This document shows, piece after piece, positions 53,645 through 62,040 of a DNA stretch of 64,000 bases. Below the pieces are notes generated by a model, which had not been told where the DNA came from, did not search any database, and saw only the letters and a program-made list of their open reading frames with translations. Each line of letters begins with the position of its first letter. Within the stretch, counting starts at the first letter, position 1. The translations under genes were made by a program, and so were the position numbers. Source of the DNA: Gloeocapsopsis crepidinum LEGE 06123 (lineage in GTDB: Bacteria > Cyanobacteriota > Cyanobacteriia > Cyanobacteriales > Chroococcidiopsidaceae); contig NZ_JADEWN010000004.1 of assembly GCF_015207655.1 (NCBI RefSeq), forward strand, positions 1 through 64,000, written 5' to 3'.

Positions 53645-53762
53645 CTCAAAATAACAAACGATGCAGGGCAGTAATAAATTAAATTTACTTACACGTGTCC
53701 TGCATTATTTCCAAGGTGACATAACTCGTAACGGTAAACGCGATCGCTACAACGAATCAATC

Positions 53763-54431
53763 ATGATTTTATTCATCGATGACGTTCTTACTCCAGCAGA
53801 ACTTGCACAAATCACGACAAAACTCAAAAATGCTGAGTTTGTTGATGGTAAACTGACAGCAGGATGGCATGCTAAAGAAGTAAAAAATAATACGCAACTT
53901 AAGAGAGATTCGGCAATAACCCAAGAACTGCGCTCCGTTGTTCATCAAGCACTGCAACGCAATCGACTGTTTCAAACTGCCATACAACCAAAAGCAATAC
54001 GTCCAGTAATATTTAGTTGCTACGAACCAGGAATGTACTATGGCTACCACGTAGATAATGCTTTAATGGGAACACCCCTGATGCGCTCAGATGTCTCATT
54101 AACACTATTTCTGAGTTCTCCTGATACCTACAAAGGTGGTGAACTTGTCGTTGAAACTTCGTTAGGCGAACAGACTTTTAAACTTGCTGCTGGATCGGCG
54201 ATCGCTTATCCCTCTTCAACTTTACATCGCGTCGAACCTGTCACAACTGGAATCCGACTTGCAGCTGTTACTTGGATACAAAGCTTTATCCGCGATCCAA
54301 ACGAGCGAGAAATTCTATTTGATTTGAATACTACCAAACAAGCCATGTTCGAGAAATATGGTAAAACACTAGAATTTGACCTTATTTGCAAAACTCATGC
54401 TAACTTGCTCCGCAAATGGGTTGATATTTAG
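53763..54431 (+). CDS. Fe(II)/2-oxoglutarate dioxygenase, PKHD-type (PiuC/YbiX)
   Basis: A 222-residue non-heme iron oxygenase. ATG at 53763 gives MILFIDDVLTPAELAQITTK, the family's opening; a longer frame from 53661 lacks support. The iron motif is YHVDNALM (His-x-Asp), with the distal His in TLHRVEPVTTGIRLAAVTWI and the following Arg for 2-oxoglutarate. PiuC-type enzymes accompany iron-uptake genes in many bacteria; here no TonB receptor is nearby. The C-terminal helix region is typical of the family. Confidence 0.93.
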   Translation: MILFIDDVLTPAELAQITTKLKNAEFVDGKLTAGWHAKEVKNNTQLKRDSAITQELRSVVHQALQRNRLFQTAIQPKAIRPVIFSCYEPGMYYGYHVDNALMGTPLMRSDVSLTLFLSSPDTYKGGELVVETSLGEQTFKLAAGSAIAYPSSTLHRVEPVTTGIRLAAVTWIQSFIRDPNEREILFDLNTTKQAMFEKYGKTLEFDLICKTHANLLRKWVDI

Positions 54432-54461
54432 CTAATTCTTATCCACCTCACCAAGAAGCAA

Positions 54462-55079
54462 TCAAAGTCTTGACATCTGGCTAGCTGCAACAATTTGTTC
54501 TGTAGTAAGGTTTATCTGTGGGAAAGTTAGCGAGATAATGCTATCCGCACCTTTGAAAGCTTGTGTTTGATACTTGCTATCGACTAGCTGATGAACGAAA
54601 ACAGTAGGAAATTTTGGCGAACCCAAGATAGTGCGAGAAGCGATCGCTAAATAATCAACAATCCAATACTCAGCAATTCCTAACCTTTGATACTCATCTA
54701 ATTTATCGATATAATCATCTTCCCAATTCGTAGAAACAACTTCCACCGCAAGTTGAATTGGTTCAGTTACCGCGCCGTAAGCGGATACATTATTGTTCCA
54801 CACACTTGATACCACACCAACATCGGGGTTTCTGCCTTGTTCTTTACCAGATGCTGTTACAGTTCGGATGATAATATCTTTATCAACAATGTAGTCGAGT
54901 CCTAACCGCCTGATTTCATCATTGAAAGCAAACATGAGAAACCTAGCGACATTTTTGTGCGCCCTCGTCGGTTCCACCTGAACAATTTCTCCATCCACAA
55001 GTTCAAAGGTACCTTTGCCCTCTGGGTATTGTTCAAGAAATTCGATGAAATTTAGTTTTCTTGGCGTTGTCGTACTCAT
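54462..55079 (-). CDS. Uma2-family nuclease-like protein (DUF820)
   Basis: A 205-residue PD-(D/E)xK-superfamily protein of a type hugely expanded in cyanobacteria. The core reads FELVDGEIVQVEP, GRNPDVGVV, LAVEVVSTNWEDDYIDKLDE and GIAEYWIVDY, giving the E-xn-D-E-K pattern expected. Whether it cuts DNA is unproven; none is tied to a defence system here. ATG at 55079. It is on the opposite strand from its neighbours on both sides. Confidence 0.93.
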   Translation of the reverse strand: MSTTTPRKLNFIEFLEQYPEGKGTFELVDGEIVQVEPTRAHKNVARFLMFAFNDEIRRLGLDYIVDKDIIIRTVTASGKEQGRNPDVGVVSSVWNNNVSAYGAVTEPIQLAVEVVSTNWEDDYIDKLDEYQRLGIAEYWIVDYLAIASRTILGSPKFPTVFVHQLVDSKYQTQAFKGADSIISLTFPQINLTTEQIVAASQMSRL

Positions 55080-55128
55080 ACAATTTTAGAATTGCGTTTT
55101 TTAGCGTATTGGTCAAACACTGTGCTAT

Positions 55129-55626
55129 CTAATCATCACTAGCCTCTTTGCTACTCCAAAAGTCTTGTAGCGTTGAATCATTAATAATGTAAGCTGCATC
55201 ACCATCGCGGATCGCACGTTTACCCAATCGGGGAAAGATCCCAATATCGCAACGAACTTTTTCACCACCCATTAAATAAACGAGATCTTCATTGAAAGGA
55301 TTGCGGAGATGATGTGGTTGTTGCGGCAGCCCAAAACCCATAAAGTCACCTGAACTCACTTCATATTCGTTGTCTCCAATTTCTGCTATACCTCTGCCTG
55401 AGAGAATGTAAATCCACTCTTCCTCGTGATGGTGCAGATGATAAATAAAAGATTCTTTTTTTGGTGGTATGCGGGCAAGTGTAATGGCAAGATGCTTTAA
55501 CCCAACTACGCGACTGATAGTCCGCAGATAAACTTCTGAGTTGGGATTGAGTGGATGGTGAAATTCAAACTCATCTATGGAGTTAATAGCTGACGCTTTT
55601 AGTAAAGAATGCGGTTGTTCATCCAT
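55129..55626 (-). CDS. Cupin-domain protein
   Basis: 165 residues with one cupin: LHHHEEEWIYILSGRGIAEI (metal-binding His/Glu, ~64-84) and the second motif GDFMGFGLPQQPHHLRNPF. The N-terminal HHPLNPNSEVYLRTI is also common to this group of cupins. It may bind a small ligand or a sugar; the substrate is unknown. Starts at ATG 55626 and is 49 bases upstream of the Uma2 gene, possibly in one transcript. Confidence 0.88.
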   Translation of the reverse strand: MDEQPHSLLKASAINSIDEFEFHHPLNPNSEVYLRTISRVVGLKHLAITLARIPPKKESFIYHLHHHEEEWIYILSGRGIAEIGDNEYEVSSGDFMGFGLPQQPHHLRNPFNEDLVYLMGGEKVRCDIGIFPRLGKRAIRDGDAAYIINDSTLQDFWSSKEASDD

Positions 55627-55753
55627 AGCAACTTACGATCTCATCTAAAGTTGATAGCGCGAAAAAAATAAGCTTAAGATTAACTTATTAGTCTCATAGC
55701 CTGTTCTTAACACTACTTTTGTAAGTTTTCTGCATAACTCTACATATGAAAGC

Positions 55754-58018
55754 ATGAGCAGGTTAAACAGTATAAAGGCGATCGCCCCACTTCGTCTGCT
55801 AAATCAAGCGCTGGAAAGTATTTTGCAATTTTGGAGGGCAAGGTTACTTAGGCGATTTGTTTTGATTGTCTTGGCTGTATTTATCGTAGCAATCTTTGAC
55901 TCAACTGCTGCAAGACCAATAATGGGCAGTCTTAAGCAACCAAAGGTAATTGTCATCTCAATCGATGGTGCAATGCCATCAACAGTCGATCGGTATTTAT
56001 CTACAGGTGTACTTAAACCAGATCGAGGTATAGGACGATTAAAACAACTGGGAGTTTCTGCTCTACAAAATATCACAGTCACCCCATCACTAACGGCTCC
56101 AGCTCATATTGCTATAGGCACAGGTTCTACAGCGGTAAGCAATAATATCAATGCTAATAATTTCCACTTAGTTGTCAGCCCATTTACACAGAATATTAGT
56201 GGCTTTGCTGCTCCAATTGGCGGTTATTCAATTGGTAGAGATGGTTCAATTAACGATCGTGCTCAAACTGCTGAGTCACTCTGGGTTGCATTGCGAAATC
56301 AAGGTAAAAAGGTTATTGCAGCAACCTTTCCTGGTGCGGATGGAGTAGATATTACTATACCTGGCATTGACGACAGCCCGATTCTGCAACCAGCGAGCGA
56401 TCGCACAGTAGACTACACTATACCTTATGGGACATTTGGCGGCGTGGGAGCTAGAGGCTTCAGCTTAACAGCAGCAGATTTTAGTTCAGCCCCTCGTAGC
56501 ACAACTGAACAACTGGTAGCTGCCGCAAGAGTATCATACAGCCCGATTCTGCAAAAATCGACTCCCCTTGATAGCTTTACAGTTGGGGGAGTTGATTACA
56601 TTATTCAAGTTGCAGCACTTGATACTACTGATGATCAGAAGGTCAACTACGATACTTTAGTCTTTTTTGACCAAAATCAAGGCATTCAGCCTGAACCTTT
56701 TAACTTACCATCTACAGGTCCTGCTTATGTTTGTGCTGGCGATCGCACTTCTCGCCGATTTTACCTAGAAGGTAACGAGAATAAAGCAGGAACGAATTTT
56801 TATGTCACAAATCTTGCTGCTGATTTATCCCAGGTTCGGATTGCTCGCTATTCTGTTAACTATATTCCCCGTAACTCAGCAGTTTTAGCAGATGTAGATG
56901 ATATCAATAACAATGTTGGGTTTTGGGTTTCCGAAGCAGACTTCCGCATTCCGCAGCAAATTAGCCCTGGATTTACAGATTTTCCTGAAGTAGAACGAGA
57001 AGCAATTTATCAAGATCAAGTCCGCACCTTCGTAGACTACCAAACTCGCATAGCTTTGCGGGGGATTAGTCAGAATCGCGATGCCGATTTGGTACTTACT
57101 TATATTCAGCAACCAGATGGCGCTTGGCATCAGTTTTTACTAGCAGATTTGCGTCAACCTTCTGAGATTAGTGACCCGAACTCAATTGGTACTAACCAAG
57201 ACCAAGAAAAGATTAAGCGCTACCAAAGTTACTTGCAATCAGCTTATCAAGTTGCTGATGATGCTGTTGAACGAATTATTCAAGCCGTTGGCACAGATCG
57301 TTTCGGTAGACCCAGAAGTAACATTATTTTACTTTCTGACCACGGGTTTGAAACTTTTCATACCGCAGTGAGTATCAACAATTTTCTGAGTAGCAGAGGC
57401 TTTGATATTACCAAAGTACGAGCTGTTTCCTCTGGTCCTGCGGTAAACATTTACATCAACTTACAAGGTAGAGAACCAGATGGTACTGTCACGCCACAAG
57501 AGTACGTCAATCTGCAACAGCAGCTGATCCAAGCTTTAGGAGAATTAGTGGATACTAATCCCAATTACACGCACGATCAAGTTGCACCTGTTTTCTCTCA
57601 GATTTACAGTCGTCCTGTTCCTAGCGATCCAAATGACCCAAGTTTTGGTCTAGACACCAATGAATTTATTGGTCAGGACTACGGTGATGTGTTTGCACTT
57701 CTTAATGTAGGCTATAACTTCGACGGTACTCAAAATCCAGTAGTACAACGCTTGGGAGATACAACTACTGAGAATCCTGTGCTGTCAGTACCAAGTTTTT
57801 ATGGCGCGCATGGTTATGACGCAAATTTACCTTCTATGAGTGCAATTTTGTACGCTGCAGGACCTAATATTGGTCGAGGAACTATCCGTCAAGTGCGCAA
57901 TATTGATATTGCTCCTACTATCAATCGACTTTTGAGGGTGAGATCTGCACCAACTGTGCAAGGTAAAGCACTTAATCTGGGTAGATTACCAGCATACAGG
58001 CAAATGCCCTCCGACTGA
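55754..58018 (+). CDS. Alkaline-phosphatase-superfamily phosphodiesterase/pyrophosphatase
   Basis: 754 residues. One N-terminal membrane anchor (FVLIVLAVFIVAIFDS, ~35-50) precedes the catalytic domain: VIVISIDGAMP (Asp71, metal), TPSLTAPAHIAIGTG with nucleophile Thr (~114), LTYIQQPDGAWHQ, LLSDHGFETFH and GAHGYDANLPSM, matching all metal ligands of nucleotide pyrophosphatase/phosphodiesterase-like enzymes. A large insert (~200-400) is unusual. It acts outside the membrane, perhaps in phosphate scavenging. The stop codon TGA lies within a dispersed repeat hairpin. ATG at 55754. Confidence 0.9.
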   Translation: MSRLNSIKAIAPLRLLNQALESILQFWRARLLRRFVLIVLAVFIVAIFDSTAARPIMGSLKQPKVIVISIDGAMPSTVDRYLSTGVLKPDRGIGRLKQLGVSALQNITVTPSLTAPAHIAIGTGSTAVSNNINANNFHLVVSPFTQNISGFAAPIGGYSIGRDGSINDRAQTAESLWVALRNQGKKVIAATFPGADGVDITIPGIDDSPILQPASDRTVDYTIPYGTFGGVGARGFSLTAADFSSAPRSTTEQLVAAARVSYSPILQKSTPLDSFTVGGVDYIIQVAALDTTDDQKVNYDTLVFFDQNQGIQPEPFNLPSTGPAYVCAGDRTSRRFYLEGNENKAGTNFYVTNLAADLSQVRIARYSVNYIPRNSAVLADVDDINNNVGFWVSEADFRIPQQISPGFTDFPEVEREAIYQDQVRTFVDYQTRIALRGISQNRDADLVLTYIQQPDGAWHQFLLADLRQPSEISDPNSIGTNQDQEKIKRYQSYLQSAYQVADDAVERIIQAVGTDRFGRPRSNIILLSDHGFETFHTAVSINNFLSSRGFDITKVRAVSSGPAVNIYINLQGREPDGTVTPQEYVNLQQQLIQALGELVDTNPNYTHDQVAPVFSQIYSRPVPSDPNDPSFGLDTNEFIGQDYGDVFALLNVGYNFDGTQNPVVQRLGDTTTENPVLSVPSFYGAHGYDANLPSMSAILYAAGPNIGRGTIRQVRNIDIAPTINRLLRVRSAPTVQGKALNLGRLPAYRQMPSD

Positions 58019-58163
58019 AGTCGGGGCTACCCAAGTAAAGTGTACCTTCGTACACTTGAACAAGGCTTTTACTAATGTGTCCACGGAGGTGGACTACCCT
58101 GCGGGAAGCCGCTTTGCGTCTATGTTTGTTTAGCGGTGAATTCATTTGCACTCGCATTCTTAG
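58001..58163 (+). repeat. Dispersed palindromic repeat, copy B
   Basis: Composite of short perfect hairpins: CCGAC / GTCGG with loop TGAA (58011-58024), AAGTGTAC / GTACACTT with loop CTTC (58038-58057), and GTCCAC / GTGGAC with loop GGAG (58079-58094). A related, shorter copy is at 48491-48574. The 5' end overlaps the phosphodiesterase gene and provides its last codons and stop. Confidence 0.75.
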
Positions 58164-58274
58164 GTAGCATTTGTATAAAGCTTTATCAGGTTGTCACGCT
58201 TTCTTTGTTGATAACCTACCCTGTACAGGCTTTTCTCTTTTTCAAATGCTCTTTAACGCCAATACAGATCAACT

Positions 58275-58688
58275 ATGCTACAAGTGTCTAAAACAGTCAC
58301 TATTCCTGATAGCGAAATAGAAGTGAGTGCCGTTCGTTCTCAAGGGGCGGGTGGTCAAAATGTCAATAAGGTGGCGACAGCAATTCATCTGCGTTTTGAC
58401 ATCAAAGCTTCCTCATTACCTGATGTCTATAAAGAACGATTATTGAAACTAAGCGATCAACGCATTACTAAAGATGGAGTAATTGTCATTAAATCACAAG
58501 AACACCGCAGTCAAGAACAAAATCGTGAGGAGGCACTCAAACGCTTGCAAGATTTGATTCAAAGTGTCATGGTTGTTCCTAAAAAGCGCAAACCCACTAA
58601 GCCATCGTATCTTTCTCAGCAAAAACGGCTTGATAGTAAAAGCAAACGATCGCGGATTAAAGCAACTAGAAGGCAAGTGGATGAATGA
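58275..58688 (+). CDS. arfB: Alternative ribosome-rescue factor ArfB (YaeJ)
   Basis: Hydrolyses peptidyl-tRNA in stalled ribosomes. 137 residues with the catalytic GGQ motif in SQGAGGQNVNKVATAIHL (GGQ at 26-28) and a basic C-terminal tail (KKRKPTKPSYLS...) that occupies the mRNA channel. The release-factor-like domain and tail are both present, and length is typical. ATG at 58275. Stands alone, followed by an SDR. Confidence 0.93.
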   Translation: MLQVSKTVTIPDSEIEVSAVRSQGAGGQNVNKVATAIHLRFDIKASSLPDVYKERLLKLSDQRITKDGVIVIKSQEHRSQEQNREEALKRLQDLIQSVMVVPKKRKPTKPSYLSQQKRLDSKSKRSRIKATRRQVDE

Positions 58689-58744
58689 GGTTATAGAGTG
58701 CGATCGCCTAACATAAGAAAGGGTCATCGCAGTACAAGCATTTT

Positions 58745-59410
58745 ATGGCAACATATTTAGTGACAGGGGCAAATCGCGGTATTGGTTATGAATATTGCCG
58801 TCAACTTCAGCAGCGCGGGGATAGTGCGATCGCAGTTTGTCGAACAGCAACGGATGAGTTAAAGGCGTTAGGAGTTCGCTTAGAAGAAGGTATTGATATT
58901 ACCTCTGATGCTTCAGTTGCAGATTTGCACAAGCGACTAGGAGAAACCCAAATTGATGTCTTAATCAACAATGCTGGCATTGTTAAGCGTGTTACATTAG
59001 AACATCTCGACTTTGATAGTATTCGAGAACAGTTTGAGGTTAATGCGCTTGGTGCATTGAGGGTAACTCAAGTGTTGCTTCCTCGCTTAAAATCTGGTGC
59101 AAAAGTTGTATTGATGACAAGCCGGATGGGTTCTATTGCAGATAATACTTCTGGTGGTTCTTACGGCTATCGGATGTCAAAAGTGGCGCTATCTATGGCA
59201 GGTAAATCGCTGGCTCATGACCTCAAACCACAAGGCATTGCCGTTGCTATTTTACATCCAGGCTTAGTACAAACTCGCATGACGAATTTTACAGCAAATG
59301 GCATTACACCGGAAGTAGCAGTGCAAGGATTGTTAGCAAGAATTAATCAGCTAACGTTGGAAAATACAGGGACTTTTTGGCACAGCAACGGTGAAATATT
59401 ACCTTGGTAG
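58745..59410 (+). CDS. Short-chain dehydrogenase/reductase
   Basis: 221-residue SDR with TGANRGIGYEYC (NAD(P) motif, residues 7-18), NNAGIV, an active-site region with Ser (VVLMTSRMGSI) and YGYRMSKVALSMA containing the Tyr-x-x-x-Lys-type pair. Small size indicates a classical SDR of the C-factor/YwnB-like kind. Substrate unknown. ATG at 58745. Confidence 0.93.
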   Translation: MATYLVTGANRGIGYEYCRQLQQRGDSAIAVCRTATDELKALGVRLEEGIDITSDASVADLHKRLGETQIDVLINNAGIVKRVTLEHLDFDSIREQFEVNALGALRVTQVLLPRLKSGAKVVLMTSRMGSIADNTSGGSYGYRMSKVALSMAGKSLAHDLKPQGIAVAILHPGLVQTRMTNFTANGITPEVAVQGLLARINQLTLENTGTFWHSNGEILPW

Positions 59411-59502
59411 AGATCTACGCAATAGAAGAACTTGCACCAAAATAACTGTATAGTTCTCACTTTGACTAAATTAGAGAAGGGGCTTTAAGGAATCGCAATT
59501 TC

Positions 59503-60657
59503 ATGCTGCAATGCGGACAACTTTTACAAGGGCGCTACCAACTTCAGGAAAAGCTTAAGAATTCCCGCAGCAAGCAAACTTGGCTAGCAGTGGATTGCAC
59601 ACACCAAACCACTTGTGTAATTGTAAAAGTACTGTTTTTCAGTAATGTGACAGAATGGGAAGAATTAAAACTATTTGAACGCCAAGCCCAAGTTTTACAG
59701 CAGATAAGTCATCCTCAAATTCCCCAGTATCGAGACGTATTCTGGCTAGAAGCACAATCGCCTGCTTATGTTTTAGTTCAAGAGTATATCCCTGGCGTAT
59801 CACTACAACAATGGCAGCAACAATGCTTGAGTGAATCGCAAATTCGTCAAATTGCTACACAAGTATTACACATCCTCATATATCTCCACGAGTTGCATCC
59901 GCCAGTTATCCATCGCGATATCAAACCGAGTAATTTAATCTGGAGTAACGATGAGAAAGTGTATTTAGTTGACTTTGGTGCAGTCCAAAACCAGGATACA
60001 TATCTCGGTGAGACATTTACAGTCGTTGGCACTTGCGGATATACACCATTAGAACAATTTGGTGGCAAAGCTGTTGCTGCATCGGATCTTTATGCTTTAG
60101 GTGCAACTTTAATTCATCTACTTACTGGTACTTCACCCGCAGATTTACCCCAATACAACTTACATTTTCAATTTGCTGAATTGGTAAATTGTAGTCCCAG
60201 TTTACTGAGTTGGTTGCAGAAAATGACAGAACCAGTAACAGAAAAGCGATTCGGTTGCGCACGTCAAGCTTTAGCTGCATTGGAGTCGGGGATTATCGTT
60301 AATACTGCTGTGGTGAATCACTCTGGTAAGGGTGGTTTATTTGATGCGTCGATCGGCGTACCAGAAGAAATTCAAGGTTGGAACTGGGGTGCATTTTTAC
60401 TTGCACCTTTTTGGTTAATTTCAAATCGCGTGTGGATTGGGCTATTGTCTTGGGTTCCTCTAGTTGGGTTTTGGATGGCGATCGCCCTCGGTGCTAAAGG
60501 TAACGAATGGGCGTGGAAAAGTCGCCGTTGGCAAAGTATTGAACACTTTCAACAGCATCAAAAACGCTGGGCGATCGCAGGGATTATTTCTGGTATCGCT
60601 GTCAACCTCGTTTTCTGGCATTTAGGCATATTATTTCTAGCATCAATGTTGCTTTAA
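59503..60657 (+). CDS. Serine/threonine kinase with C-terminal membrane domain
   Basis: 384 residues. A Hanks-type kinase domain (~10-260): ATP Lys42 in VIVKVLFF, HRDIKPSNLIWS (catalytic loop), VDFGAVQ (DFG) and GTCGYTPLEQFGGKAVAASD. The glycine-rich loop is weak (LKNSRSKQTWLAVD), so activity may be low. The C-terminal 100 residues contain GWNWGAFLLAPFWLISNRVW and a second helix pair, a membrane domain similar to DUF2628-type proteins, making this a kinase-membrane fusion. It overlaps the convergent sfsA by four bases at the 3' end. Confidence 0.88.
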   Translation: MLQCGQLLQGRYQLQEKLKNSRSKQTWLAVDCTHQTTCVIVKVLFFSNVTEWEELKLFERQAQVLQQISHPQIPQYRDVFWLEAQSPAYVLVQEYIPGVSLQQWQQQCLSESQIRQIATQVLHILIYLHELHPPVIHRDIKPSNLIWSNDEKVYLVDFGAVQNQDTYLGETFTVVGTCGYTPLEQFGGKAVAASDLYALGATLIHLLTGTSPADLPQYNLHFQFAELVNCSPSLLSWLQKMTEPVTEKRFGCARQALAALESGIIVNTAVVNHSGKGGLFDASIGVPEEIQGWNWGAFLLAPFWLISNRVWIGLLSWVPLVGFWMAIALGAKGNEWAWKSRRWQSIEHFQQHQKRWAIAGIISGIAVNLVFWHLGILFLASMLL

Positions 60658-61358
60658 ACTTTTAACTCTGCTAATCCTAAATAGCTGATACCTTCAGGAG
60701 TAATTTCAAAGCGACAAGGTAAGACTGTTAAACCGAGTGCGATCGCTGCCCTTAATAGTTGACCATAAATCGGATCGGCACTATCTCCAGGAGCAAAGGC
60801 AGTACAATCACCGCGATTAATAAAGTACAACATCACAGCATCATTTTCTGGTAACAGTGCGGTTAGTTCGCGTAGATGTTTTTGTCCGCGTGTTGTTTCT
60901 GTATCAGGGAATAATGCGGTTCGCCCATGTACCCAAGTTGTGCTTTTGACTTCAATGTATGTCGTGCGATTGCCATCTAAAACAAAATCTACTCGACTTT
61001 TCTTATCTGCACCATAGGGAACTTCAAAACGAATATTGTTGTAACTTCCCAAAGGAAACAAATTTTGTTCTAGCGCCAGTTTGATAATTCGATTAGGTAA
61101 ACTTGTATTGACACCTACCCAAGTTGGTTCATTGTCGTTGACTAAAATCATTTCCCAAGTATACTTGAGCGATCGCTTTGGATTGTCGCTATAAGATACC
61201 TGCACCGCACTACCAGGTTGACAAATCCCCGTCATTGGTCCAGTATTCGGACAATGTGCTGTAACAACTTCTCCAGACTCAAGTTGCACATCAGCAAAAA
61301 ATCGCTTGTAGCGTTTTAAAAGAACACCAGGAAATAAAGTCGAGTAGCGGTAGATCAT
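60654..61358 (-). CDS. sfsA: SfsA (DNA/RNA nuclease-like, sugar fermentation stimulation)
   Basis: 234 residues. The family opening RYSTLFPGVLLKRYKRFFAD, CPNTGPMTGICQPGS and VDFVLDGNRTTYIEVKSTTW (PD-(D/E)xK-type active site, Asp/Glu/Lys) are all present. SfsA proteins are reported to bind and cut nucleic acid; in E. coli overexpression stimulates maltose fermentation. The physiological role is not clear. Complete, ATG at 61358, its 3' end overlapping the kinase gene by four bases. Confidence 0.95.
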   Translation of the reverse strand: MIYRYSTLFPGVLLKRYKRFFADVQLESGEVVTAHCPNTGPMTGICQPGSAVQVSYSDNPKRSLKYTWEMILVNDNEPTWVGVNTSLPNRIIKLALEQNLFPLGSYNNIRFEVPYGADKKSRVDFVLDGNRTTYIEVKSTTWVHGRTALFPDTETTRGQKHLRELTALLPENDAVMLYFINRGDCTAFAPGDSADPIYGQLLRAAIALGLTVLPCRFEITPEGISYLGLAELKV

Positions 61359-61436
61359 TACTTAGCTATAGCAGTAATACTACTTTAACAACTAGGCAAT
61401 AACTTCCCTAAGTTCTCAATGCCTCAATAAATCTTT

Positions 61437-61910
61437 CTAGGCGATCGCCTTATTTATATTTATTTGTGGGTCAAACTTCAAAACTGCCTTTGCCAACTCA
61501 AGATCGTACGGAAATGGTGGTTGATGTGGTTTGTAATCTTTTTCGCTACTTGGACGATGACGCAGCACTGCGTTAACTAAGACACAAGGTTCAGAAGACA
61601 AATTTATCGCCCCGTGCAATACTCCTGGGGGAATTTTGACTACTGTAGGTTTGCGATCGCTCAAGGGTATGTACTGATAACGGCGATTCACTAACACCAC
61701 TAACACAAAACTACCTTTAACAACTAATAGCTGGTCAGTTTGTGTTTTGTGCACAAAAAGATCGTCAATTGTGTTTGGTGGAATTTGCACCAGCATTGTC
61801 TCATGGCTCGATTGAGGGGTATAAAACTCAGTCATACCCCCTTTTATTGCTGATAACGGATGAATCTCTACACCCCTGACCAAACTCATATCAGCACCCA
61901 TAGATTTCAA
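61437..61910 (-). CDS. Cupin / dTDP-sugar-epimerase-like protein
   Basis: 157 residues resembling RmlC-like cupins: PHSxxI-type start HPLSAIKGGMTEFYTP (~17-32), DLFVHKTQTDQLLVVKGSFV (~49-68), KIPPGVLHGAINLSSEPCVL (~92-111) and VNAVLRHRPSSEKDY at the end. The catalytic His/Asp pair of true epimerases is not obvious, so it may be a non-enzymatic or divergent relative. It could take part in deoxysugar synthesis; no rml gene is adjacent. First in-frame ATG at 61910. Confidence 0.72.
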   Translation of the reverse strand: MKSMGADMSLVRGVEIHPLSAIKGGMTEFYTPQSSHETMLVQIPPNTIDDLFVHKTQTDQLLVVKGSFVLVVLVNRRYQYIPLSDRKPTVVKIPPGVLHGAINLSSEPCVLVNAVLRHRPSSEKDYKPHQPPFPYDLELAKAVLKFDPQININKAIA

Positions 61911-62000
61911 GACTTACTTTCTAGTCTAAGTCACTTCTTTATAAAAATTTGTTATAAATGAACAAAAAAGACCAAAGTATGGTAAAGCACAAAAATAAGT

Positions 62001-62031
62001 GTTAGCAAAAAGCTCATTGCTAATTGCTAAC
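62001..62031 (-). terminator. Hairpin after pgi
   Basis: GTTAGCAA / TTGCTAAC, an 8-bp perfect stem with a 15-base loop, lies 10 bases past the pgi stop. Read on the minus strand, ACTTATTTTTGT follows. Long loop, so moderate. Confidence 0.5.
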
Positions 62032-62040
62032 TGAAGAGCG

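Noticed and set aside
54462-55079. Uma2 gene as part of a defence or toxin system
   Set aside because: Such genes are common, isolated cyanobacterial genes; no partner or defence neighbour present.
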